Source: Effrenium voratum (taxonomy: Eukaryota > Sar > Dinophyceae > Suessiales > Symbiodiniaceae). Taken from it: DNA of 64,000 nucleotides. The notes under the pieces were generated by a model that did not search any database, was not told the DNA's origin, and saw only the letters and a list, made by a program, of their open reading frames with translations. Positions 10,890-21,214 of the stretch are shown piece after piece (the first letter of the stretch is position 1; every line of letters begins with the position of its first letter). The stretch covers positions 339,781-403,780 of the forward strand of contig CAUJNA010003774.1 in assembly GCA_963377175.1 (NCBI GenBank). The letters run 5' to 3'. The position numbers were made by a program, and so were the translations under genes.

Positions 10890-13310
10890 AAGATAATTGA
10901 GGGGATCATATTTCTTTGAAGAGGGAATGTGGTTAGCATTATTCATGGTCTGGTTATTATTTAGTGCCTCAGGGTTCATGGGGGGTACTCTTGCTGCCAG
11001 GGTCAATGTGTTGATGTCTCATCTAGAATCAAGTGTGGGATGAGCCAAGTGGAATGGAAAGCTTGACCATGAATAAAGATAAGAGGATCAAATAAGTAAT
11101 TCATCAATTCCATGTGATAATTTGAATGAGCAAATCTGATTGGCAGGTGCTGGATGAGAAGCAGGAGGATGCTGGAAACATGAGCCAGCAGGATGAGGCA
11201 TGGATTGGTACAAATGAAAGGGAACTGGATGACCCTAAATAAAGATAAGGGGATCAGATGTATTTTTTGATGGGGGAATCTGGTTAGCATTATTCATGGT
11301 CTGGATATTATTTAGTGCCCCAGGGTTCAGGGAGGGTAATTACCCTTGCTGCCAGGGCAATGTGTTGATGTCTCATCTAGAATCAAGTGTGGGATGAGCC
11401 AAGTGGAATGGAAAGCTTGACCATGAATAAAGATAAGAGGATCAGATAAGTAATTCATCAATTCCGATTGGCAGGTGCTGGATGAGAAGCAGGAGGATGC
11501 TGGAAACATGAGCCAGCAGGATGAGGCCTGGATTGGTACAAATGAAAGGGAACTGGATGACCATGAATAAAGATAAGGGGATCAGATCTATTTTTTGATG
11601 GGGGAATCTGGTTAGCATTATTCATGGTCTGGTTATTATTTAGTGCCTCAGGGTTCATGGGGGGTACTCTTGCTGCCAGGGTCAATGTGTTGATGTCTCA
11701 TCTAGAATCAAGTGTGGGATGAGCCAAGTGGAATGGAAAGCTTGACCATGAATAAAGATAAGAGGATCAGATAAGTAATTCATCAATTCCGATTGGCAGG
11801 TGCTGGATGAGAAGCAGGAGGATGCTGGAAACATGAGCCAGCAGGATGAGGCCTGGATTGGTACAAATGAAAGGGAACTGGATGACCCTGAAGAAAGATA
11901 AGGGGATCAGATCTACTTTTTGATGGGGGAATCTGGTTAGCATTATTCATGGTCTGGTTATTATTTAGTGCCTCAGGGTTCATGGGGGGTACTCTTGCTG
12001 CCAGGGTCAATGTGTTGATTTTGATGGTTTTTTAAAAGGAATTTTAAAAGAAAGGGATCCCATAAGTTTGTGGATTTGGGATACATCTAGAATCAAGTGT
12101 GGGATGAGCCAAGTGGAATGGAAAGCTTGACCATGAATAAAGATAAGGGGATCAGATCTATTTTTTGATGGGGGAATCTGGTTAGCATTATTCATGGTCT
12201 GGTTATTATTTAGTGCCTCAGGGTTCAGGGGGGGTACTCTTGCTGCCAGGGTCAATGTGTTGATGTCTCATCTAGAACCAAGTGTGGGATGAGCCAAGTG
12301 GAATGGAAAGCTTGACCATGAATAAAGATAAGAGGATCAGATAAGTAATTCATCAATTCCATGTGATAATTTGAATGAGCAAATCTGATTGGCAGGTGCT
12401 GGATGAGAAGCAGGAGGATGCTGGAAACATGAGCCAGCAGGATGAGGCCTGGATTGGTACAAATGAAAGGAAACTGGATGACCCTGAATAGAGATAATTG
12501 AGGGGATCATATTTCTTTGAAGAGGGAATGTGGTTCGCATTATTCATGGTCTGGTTATTATTTAGTGCCTCAGGGTTCATGGGGGGTACTCTTGCTGCCA
12601 GGGTCAATGTGTTGATTTTGATTTTTTAAAAGGAATTTTACAAGAAAGGGATCCCATAAGTTTGTGGGTTTGGGATAACTCTAGAATCAAGTGTGGGATG
12701 AGCCAAGTGGAATGGAAAGCTTGACCATGAATAAAGATAAGGGGATCAGATCTATTTTTTGATGGGGGAATCTGGTTAGCATTATTCATGGTCTGGTGAT
12801 TATTTAGTGCCTCAGGGTTCAGGGGGGGTACTCTTGCTGAGGTCTTGGTGTTGATTTTGGAGGTTTTTTAAAAGGAATTTTAAAAGAAAGGGATCCCAAA
12901 GTTTGTGATTTATGGGATACAGTAGAATCAAGTGTGGGGATGAGCCAAGTGGAAACAAAAATGGAAAGCTTGACCATAGAGTAAAGATAAGGGGGTCAAA
13001 GTCTATTTTTTGATGGGGGGAATCTGGTTAGCATTATTCATGGTCTGGTTATTGTTTAGTGCCTCAGGGTTCATGGGGGGTACTCTTGCTGCCAGGGTCA
13101 ATGTGTTGATTTTGAATGTTTTTCAAAAGGAATTTTAAAAGAAAGGGATCCCATAAGTTTGTGGATTTGGGATACATCTAGAATCAAGTGTGGGATGAGC
13201 CAAGTGGAATGGAACGCTTGACCATGAATAGAGATAAGGGGATCATGTCTATTTTTTTGATGGGGGAATCTGGTTAGCATTATTCATGGTCTGGTTAGTA
13301 TTTAGTGTCA
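10890..13310 (+). repeat. Complex tandem array with alternating 245-, 326- and 351-bp units
   Basis: The marker GGTTAGCATTATTCATGGTC recurs near 10932, 11283, 11610, 11936, 12180, 12532 (one change), 12776, 13026 and 13274. Spacings are about 351, 327, 326, 244, 352, 244, 250 and 248 bp. Long units include an extra block (GCAGGTGCTGGATGAGAAGC, AGCCAGCAGGATGAGG). Most units contain GACCATGAATAAAGATAAG and, in inverted orientation, TTATTCATGGTC, the motif also found at both element ends. Minus-strand ORFs here (ARVPPMNPEALNNNQTMNN) recur with the unit and are not taken as genes. Confidence 0.88.
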
Positions 13311-15779
13311 GCCATTCTGGCCAGGCAGCTGCAATCCTCCAGAATGCAAAAGATCAAGCAGAAAGGATCAAGGCAATCAGCAACTGAGAAAGCGGTTATC
13401 AGACAATTTTAAGACACCAGATAGGAGGACATCTGCATGCGCATCACCACCAGCCACCAGCAATGCATCACCACAAAGCAGCGGCTCCAAGAAGCAATTT
13501 AGCATCAAGAAGTTCTTTGGATCAAAGGATGACCAAGATTCACAGAGCCCAGTGTTGGATTCAGTTCAAGGAGCCAGGAGGCATCAGCATTCAAAAGCAA
13601 TGCAGGCTTTGATGGAAGAAAAGAAAAAGTAGGCAGAGGCAACAAAAGCCTTGATGAGTGTTGATGAGGCAGCTAGCAAAGCAATACAAATGAAGCTTCT
13701 CAAATCAAGAGCAGGAAGGCCAGAAGGCAAGAGCATCCAGAGGTCATCAAACAGAGCATTAGAAGGAGCAAAAAGGAGGAAGCTCGAATTTGTGGCATTT
13801 GAAAAGATGAGGATTGCAGAAGAAGTTGATAAGAGGAAGCAATCCCATGCATCAGAAAGCTGTTTGTGGACTGAGATGAGGAAGTTGTATGGCATCCCAG
13901 CTCAGAGGGTGAAGGACATCTACAGCAAGAAAGATGAGTTGACTCACATTGTGAAGAAGAACAAGCTTGGATCAGGGAGAGGCTCAGCAAAGGGGATAAA
14001 GAGGAGGAAATCATCAGCATGCATCAGATCAACAGGTGGTGGGAGAAAGAGGGAGTATGAAGATCAGATCCAGAGATTGAGGAAGTGGGTTGCATTGGAA
14101 AGAAGCAATGGGCATCATCTGAGCAAAAGGGAGTTATTAGATTATTAGAAGAGTTTTGTTGCTATCTCACAGAGCATGCCCAGGAGTGCATGAAGAGAAC
14201 ACAGGATGGCGAGAGTGCATCAGGCTCCATCAGCTCCCTTACCATGCAGGCCAGATCAGCACAATGGAAAAGAGAAGCAGAAGCTGCTATCAAGAGAAGG
14301 GATAAGCTATTGGATAGCAGAACCACATATGGCCGCAATTACACATCAATGTTGATCGGTTGGATCAATGCAAAATTCATGCAGAAGGAGCTCAGCCACA
14401 AGATCAGTGCCCTTGAGAGCAGAGCAAGAGCACAATTGACATGGCAAGGCATTGATCGCATCCTGTATTTGATGGGCGCTGCAGATGAAAAGAAGCTTCA
14501 GGAATCAGGCATCATTGCCAACCCATCCCAGGTCATCAGCAACAGGCACAACATGTGCATCACAATGAGCGATCAAGTCCCTGTATGGGCCAAAGCTGCA
14601 TACCAAGATGATATTCAGTGAGCAGGAGCTGACAGGAATGAGGTATGATGACAAGGTGAATTTCAAAGAAATCAGAAAGGAGATTGAGTCAGCCCAGCAG
14701 GTGATGAAGATGAGACAGGAGCAAGTGATAACATCAGCTGAGGGAGAGGGAAAAGATGATAAGCAGGAATGAAGCTGTCTCATCACAACCCTCATGAGGA
14801 GAAGTTTAGAATCACATATGAAGCCAGACAAAAGATCTATGGGCTGGTGGATGGAGAATTGACAGGTGAGGTGGCATGTGGGCTATTAGTATTTGCAGGA
14901 CCACATCAGCGCCTTAGCAATCTGGATAAAGATGGAAAGTATAAAGAAGATGATGAGTTTGAGGTGGGGGGAACCACCATCATTCACAGCAAAGGACATC
15001 AGTGCAGATCAATGAAATCAATTGTCAATCTTCGCAATGAGGAGCCAGAGTTGTTTAGCAAGACCATCATCATGTCCCAACCCAGTGGCAATGTGGATGG
15101 AGTTCTGATGAAGTGGATTGCCATGGAGCAAGGAGAGAAGGAAGTATGTGGCATCAACATCAAGGACTCATTCAGTGCAAATTTTGCAGATGCAACAATG
15201 CAAGCAGAGCACATCCTGAATCAGGCACCTGCATACATTTTGGGCCACATGACAGCACAACTTCAGGTTACAGACACTGATTGCAGCAGAGCATGGAAAA
15301 GATATTTCACCCATGAGCTGGATAGGATGAGGGTCCAATTCAAGAGGAAGCATGGATCAGACCAGGGCTTCAGCATTGGATATCCAGAGATCATCAGGGC
15401 TTCAATAGCTAGTCAGGATTATATGGCAGTCCTCAATGAGAAGACCAACTGGGTAGTATCAGGTGCCAAGAGGAATGGTTTGATTGCCTACCAGATCAAG
15501 GAAGGAAAGATGGTCCCAATCAAAGGTGAGATGGGCACCAGCAGGATCCCAGCAGATTGGTGGGAGCATAGGCACTCATGGTTGGATGAATCAGGGAGGC
15601 CATTGACTCCTGACTTTTCCATCAGCAACGATGCAGCAGCCATCACTGACTTGATAGAATGGTCCAACTGCCATCCTGAACCTGATCAAGAAGGAGATGA
15701 TCAGACAGATGAGCACCAGAAGAAGAAGGAAGGACAGGATCCTGTGAAGGATGAGAAGCTAGATGGACATTGTGCATGA
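13279..15779 (+). CDS. Probable DDE transposase (pogo/Tc1-like) with PIP box; frame-interrupted
   Basis: Continuous coding DNA changes frame near 13385, 14145, 14610 and 14770 and has an in-frame TAG at 13630. The N-terminal part holds QFSIKKFF (13495-13518), an exact PCNA-interacting box, then a basic Lys/Arg region and helical segments (KRELLDY, EEFCCYLTEHAQ). The transposase-like region has SDQVPVW (first Asp candidate, codon 14571), NVDGVLMKWI then INIKDSFS (Asp codon 15165) and MTAQLQVTDTD...WKRYFTHEL (Asp codon 15273 or 15279), recalling LQPLDxGV..FK..YR of pogo/CENP-B DDE_1 enzymes. Spacing is about 198 and 36-38 residues; the first gap is long, so D1 is tentative. The TA duplication fits. 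Predicted role: excision and integration of the element. Confidence 0.6.
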
Positions 15780-17593
15780 GCTCAATGAAGAGATGATACT
15801 GCCCATGCAGAACTCCCTATTCCTCAGGATGAGCCCCAAGTTGAGGAGGCAGTTCTACAGGAGAGGAATGCTTGAGTCGACATGGGCCACCATCATGAAA
15901 GACCATGAGAAAGCAAGGATTAAACCAGTGCACAGATCCTTGATCAGGATATCAGCCAGGAAGCATATGAGCAAAAAGCTATTAGACAGCATGAGCAAAA
16001 AAGAGGCACTGGAACAGATTGTGGCCAAGAGCACAAATAAGAAGAGGATTGGCAAGGTATTGCTGAAGAGCTCAATGCTAGCAAAAATGAAGAAGAAGAA
16101 GCTTAGCATTGCAAGCAAGCCATCAGCAAGCTCAAAGCCAAGCATGATAGCAAAGCCATCAGTGAAGAAGAAGGCAGATAAGAAGGCAGTGATGAAGAAG
16201 GAGGCTGAGAAGTCAAGCAAATTGGAGTTCAAGGCTATGAAGAAGGACATCCCAGCAAAGAAAAGTGATGATGCAATTGGTGATGAGCTCCATGATTGGA
16301 TTGGGAAGGGTGTGAGAGTGGTATCAGAAAAGGCAGGCCCCTTGAAGTATGGAAGATCAGGGAGTGTGTCCAATGTCAAGGATGGCACAGCAAGCATCAT
16401 GACAGAGAAGGGTGTCATTAGCACACAGATGGAGTTCCTGATGCTGGAAGATGCAACATGGAAGAAACCCAGAGCATACAGGACCTTTCAGTATATCACA
16501 AGGGCATCATTGCAAAGCATGCTGCAAGCAATAGAGCCATTTGTTGATACAACATACCCCTTGCTTGGGATAGATGCAGACACATACCTGGAAGATCAGC
16601 ACATTGTATTGGCATGGGCATGGATGCAGTGGCAATTGAACATTCCTGCAGTGCTTGGATCCAGCATTGATGGGAAAGCTGACTGTGAACATGACTGAGA
16701 TGGATGAGGCTGGCTATGAGTTGGTCAAGGGGCAAATCCTGGACTGTGCATCAGGTGTTGATACTTTGTGCGTCCCAATCCCTGCCCATGGAGCGCCCAA
16801 GCATTGGACCCTATTGGTGAAGAAAGGGGATCAGTGGCATTACTATGACACCTTGGAAGGTGGACATCCTGAATGCCTGAAGTATGCCCATGAGATTGTG
16901 AAGCTGTTTGAAGGAGAGAATGCAGCAAATATCAAACTGGAATGCAGGAACCATGTTCGCCAGAAAGGAGCTGATTGTGGATATTTTGTCATTGCATACA
17001 TGGAGATTGAGGCATGCACCCATGTTGAAGGCCCAGCATCTAGGGGATGGCCAATGGCAATCAAGGAGGAATGGCAGATCAGAATGCAGAAGATGAAGAA
17101 GGTATTGAGCACAGAATCCAGCAAGCTACATCAGCATATGCAGGACATTGAGAAGAAAGCATACAATCTGAAGAAGAAGCAGGATGATGCATATGCAGCA
17201 GCCAATGAGAAATTGAACAAATTGAAGGACATGAAGTGTCATTCAGCATTAGTAGCAATGCAGGCAATGAATGAGAACAGCAAGTTCTTCAGGGCATCAG
17301 ATTTGAGCCATGAGGCAAGCATGGAGATCAGGATGGCTGAGACAAGATTAGCACCATGCAGCAAATGCAGATTTCAGACTGGATGCCTGAGGTGCATTGC
17401 CATGAAGGCATTTGCCTACTGGATGAAGAAGGAGGCATTCCTCGCGAATAAGGTGCCCAAGATTGAAGGACCAGGGCTGAAAGGGATTGTGGTGGTGGTA
17501 GTGGTGGTGGTGGTGGTATGGTGGTGGTGGTGGTGGTGGTCATTTGCTAGTGCTGCTCTTGGAGGATGGGGGGAGGGAGAGGGAGGGAGATGA
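15763..17593 (+). CDS. Ulp1/C48-like cysteine protease with basic linker, KOW-like segment and zinc motif
   Basis: Two overlapping frames, 15763-16698 and 16655-17593, read as one protein if a base is dropped near 16655. The first has a very basic Lys/Ala/Ser/Pro region (about residues 70-165), then a KOW-like stretch (GKGVRVVSEKAGPLKYGRSG). The second carries the C48 set: HWTLLV (His codon 16802), YYDTLE (Asp 16847) and RQKGADCGYF (Gln 16961, Cys 16976), in the order and spacing of Ulp1/adenain-type proteases. C-terminal CSKCRFQTGCLRC is a possible zinc site. The frame overlaps the transposase end by 17 nt and could be fused to it. C48 proteases occur in Polintons and some MULEs; a role in processing element proteins or removing SUMO is inference. 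Confidence 0.75.
17484..17543 (+). repeat. (TGG)n microsatellite at the protease C-terminus
   Basis: A GGT/TGG run encodes Val then Trp homopolymers in the protease frame. The last residues of that frame are therefore probably not native, and the true stop may have been lost. Confidence 0.85.
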
Positions 17594-17627
17594 GCATTGA
17601 GAGTGATTATTGACCTTGAATAAACAT

Positions 17628-19010
17628 TGATTGAGTGCCAAAAGCATGCAAATCCTATGGCAAATCAGTTTTCCCTGGCATGATCCCTGGATAAATTCAC
17701 TATGAAACCATGCAAATTCCATGGGGGATGAGGGTTGGGAGCACTGACCCTGAATAAAGATTAGATGCCAGAAGCATGCAAATCCCATGGTAAATCAGGT
17801 TTCCCTGGCATGATCCCTGGATAAATTCACTATGAAACCATGCAAATTCCATGGGGGATGAGGGTTGGGAGCACTGACCCGGAATAAAGATTAGATGCCA
17901 GAAGCATGCAAATCCCATGGTAAATCAGGTTTCCCTGGCATGATCCCTGGATAAATTCACTATGAAACCATGCAAATTCCATGGGGGATGAGGGTTGGGA
18001 GCACTGACCCTGAATAAAGATTAGATGCCAGAAGCATGCAAATCCCAAGGTAAATCAGGTTTCCCTGGCATGATCCCTGGATAAATTCACTATGAAACCA
18101 TGCAAATTCCATGGGGGATGAGGGTTGGGAGCACTGACCCTGAATAAAGATTGGATGCCAGAAGCATGCAAATCCCATGGTAAATCAGGTTTCCCTAACC
18201 ATGCAAATTCCATGGGGGATGAGGGTTGGGAGCACTGACCCTGAATAAAGATTGGATGCCAGAAGCATGCAAACCCCATGGTAAATTCGGTTTCCTGGCA
18301 TGATCCCTGGATAAATTCACTATGAAACCATGCAAATTCCATGGGGGATGAGGGTTGGGAGCACTGACCCTGAATAAAGATTAGATGCCAGAAGCATGCA
18401 AATCGCATGGTAAATCAGGTTTCCCTGGCATGATCCATGGATAAATTCACTATGAAACCATGCAAATTCCATGGGGGATGAGTGGTGGGTGGGCGGACCC
18501 TGGAAAAAAAAAAAATAAAAAAATAGATTAGATCCAGAAGCATGCAATCCATGGTAAAGCAGGGCATGACCCTGGAAAAAGGCACTATGAAATCCATGCA
18601 AATGCCCAGGGGGATGAAGGTTGGGACACTGACCCTAAAAAGATTAGATCCAGAAGCCGGCAAATCGCATGGTAAATCAGGGTTTCCCTGGCATGATCCT
18701 TGATAAATTCACTATGAAGTTCCATGCAATGCCCAGGGGGATTTTGATGTTTTGAGCACGGACCCGAATAAAGATTCCCATGGTAATTCCTGGCATGATC
18801 CCTGGACAAATTCACTATGAAACCATGCAAATCCCATGGGGGATGAGGGTTGGGAGCACTGACCCTGAATAAAGATTAGATGCCAGAAGCATGCAAAACC
18901 CATGGTAAATCAGGTTTCCCTGGCATGATCCCTGGATAAATTCACTATGAAACCATGCAAATTCCATGGGGGATGAGGGTTGGGAGCACTGACCCTGAAT
19001 AAAAATCTTC
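17628..19010 (+). repeat. 130-bp tandem array near the right end, about 11 copies
   Basis: The unit contains AAGCATGCAAATCCCATGG, AAATCAGGTTTCCCTGGCAT, CCATGGGGGATGAGGGTTGG and GCACTGACCCTGAATAAAGA. Copies are 130 bp apart from 17642 to 18162, then become shortened and diverged (18200-18800) before two more good copies. Each unit holds GACCCTGAATAAAGATTAG, a variant of the element's terminal motif. The stretch 19010-19219 is AT-rich with two more TTAGCATTATTCATGGT copies. Confidence 0.9.
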
Positions 19011-19219
19011 ATTTTGCATGGATCCCAATGGGAATTCTATGTTCTTTTGTGAGCTTGGGAACTCAGGATTCATTCACTCTTGTGGGGGGAAGGTTATTTG
19101 TTTGAATTACTTTATATTATTGTTCATTTTTTTCATATTTTTTCCCCTGGGAAAAAACGGTTAGCATTATTCATGGTATATTTATTATTTTTTTGAAATC
19201 GGTTAGCATTATTCATGGT

Positions 19220-19244
19220 CTATCTACTAATCGTAGGTCAACAT
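19220..19244 (-). repeat. Right terminal inverted repeat
   Basis: It ends AGGTCAACAT at 19244 followed by TA. Its reverse complement matches the left TIR with three differences in 25 bases. Similarity extends inward through TTATTCATGGTC (19209-19220). Confidence 0.88.
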
Positions 19245-19636
19245 TATGCCGCCGCCCCGTCCCACAATTGCTTGACATGATCTATCTATCTGAACAGACC
19301 TCCAAGAGTGCATGAACCTACCGCTGGCGGCATTGCGACAACAATCCTATCTTGGCCGCCGCTTGTCTCCTGCCCACTCCAACTATGCACACGAAGGCTG
19401 CTGCTTAACGAGGGCAGTCGAACTTTGCAAGCCGCCATCTGATCTTGTGCGCCGTTGCGGGCCGAGAAAGTTAGTAAAACGCGCTTCTGGCGCTCCTGGC
19501 GATCATGAGCAGTGGCGGCGAGAAGGCAGCACCTCGTGCCCATCTGGGCAACTGTGATCATGGAGGCTTCATGACTCAAAAGCTGACCAATGGAGGCAGG
19601 CAAGGCCAAACATCACATACACACATCACACACACA

Positions 19637-21172
19637 CGCGCAAACAAACAAACCAACAAACAAAACAACCAACAAACACAGCAACCAAACAACCAAGCAG
19701 CCAAGCAACCAAGCAACCAAGCAGCCAAAAAACCAACAAACAATCAAACAAATAAACAAGCAAACAAACCAAAAATTGCAACTAACCAACAAACATCCAG
19801 GCAACAAACAACCATACACCCACACAAACAACAAAACCGGCAACCAACAAACGATACATCCCTGCCGCAATTACACAGGTGTCAGGCAGATCCGGTTTTG
19901 TCGAGACAGGCCACTAGTCAAGACAATCCCAGGCGGGAGGGCGGGAGAAAACTCGTCTGAAACCCTGACTTGAGGCACGCGCTAGCAAGCTACCGGGAAG
20001 TTCGGTTTGAGTCTGTTGCTCATACTTGACGTTGATGGTTTCCCAGCTGTTAAAGTCAGCATCATAAGTTGCTGCGATAAGCTTGAAGCCTTTGGGTTAA
20101 AGTGAGATATGTTTTGTGGATCTGGCAGCTCTTCATCCTGAGCCGGCTCAGCTCTCCTTCAACCCTGTCAAGTATCCCAATTGCAGAAGTCTCAAAAATT
20201 TTCATACACCCGCCCTTGTAAGTGGATGGCGATGGCAGCCTAAGTCTGCCAGCCATGTCCCCAGCGTCATCTCCATGGCTCAAACCCTAAGGTTTTTCAA
20301 ATGCTCTGGAAAGTTCTGAGCCCCGCCACCATGAAACATTACAAGGACTCTCTCTCAAGTCACACCAAACACAAACCGAAGTATGTGAAGTGGCGCAGCA
20401 GCTTTTCTCTAGTGCAAGTCTTGAGCCACCAAAGTGGCAGTTGCACCATGACATAGGCATGGGGAAAAGTGCATAGCTGCACAAAAAAGAACAAACAACC
20501 AAACAAGCAAACAATGAATAAGCAAACAAGCAAAACACACACACAAACAAAGCAGAAGCAAACAAACAACCAACCAACCAAACACAAAAAAACAGCAAAC
20601 AAACAAACAAACAAGCAAGCAAACAAACAAACAACTAAACCAAGTAAAGAAACAAACACACAAAGGCACAAACAAAAACACAAACACAGACACAGACACA
20701 CACACAATCACCGAAACAAACAACAAACAAACAACCAAACCAAGCAAAGAAATGAACAACAAACAAACAACGAAACAAACAACGAAACAAACAGACAATA
20801 AAAGAAACAACCAACCAAACCAAGCAAAGAACAAACACGCAAAGACACAAACAACGAAACAACCCAATTGAACAAACCAAAAACAATTAAACCTGCAAAC
20901 AAACAAACATACAAAGAAACAAGCAACCAAACCAAGCAATTAAACAAACACACAAACACACAAACACATAAACAAACAAACAAACAAACAAACAAAACAA
21001 AACAACAAACAAACAAACAAACAAACAAACAAACAAACAAACAAACAAACAAACAAACAAAAAAACAAACAAACAAACAAACAAACAAACAAACAAACAA
21101 ACAAACAAACAAACACACAAACAAACGAACGAACGAACGAACAAACAAACGAAACAACAAACAAACAAAGAC
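19637..21172 (+). repeat. (CAAA)n/(CAAC)n tracts
   Basis: Two long A/C-rich tracts, 19637-19860 and 20485-21172, are made of CAAA, CAAC and CACA units; 21000-21110 is almost pure (CAAA)n. They are open on both strands only through composition. The stretch 19860-20485 is complex sequence with no convincing exon. The region lies in a kinase intron. Confidence 0.9.
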
Positions 21173-21214
21173 CTAAACGCATTTTCGGACTGGCCAACAC
21201 CTTTTTGGGCGGTT

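Larger units (their letters stand above)
5766..19244 (+). mobile_element. 13.5-kb TIR DNA transposon with DDE transposase-like and Ulp1-like protease genes
   Basis: The ends are inverted copies: ATGTTGACCTATGATTA at 5766 and the reverse complement of ATGTTGACCTACGATTA ending at 19244 (22 of 25 bases match over 25 nt). Each end is flanked by TA (5764-5765 and 19245-19246), the target duplication typical of Tc1/mariner/pogo elements. The element carries about 12 copies of a 54-bp repeat, several unrecognised genes, a complex 245/326/351-bp array, transposase-like and protease genes, and a 130-bp array. Coding DNA is plus strand, almost all Arg codons are AGA/AGG, and CpG is rare, unlike its surroundings. 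It is inserted between kinase exons. Whether it is one autonomous element or a composite is not proven. Confidence 0.85.

Noticed and set aside
11003..13280. Recurring minus-strand ORFs starting MTLAARVPPMNPEALN
   Set aside because: They recur with the array period, change length with each unit, and lie opposite the element's coding strand.
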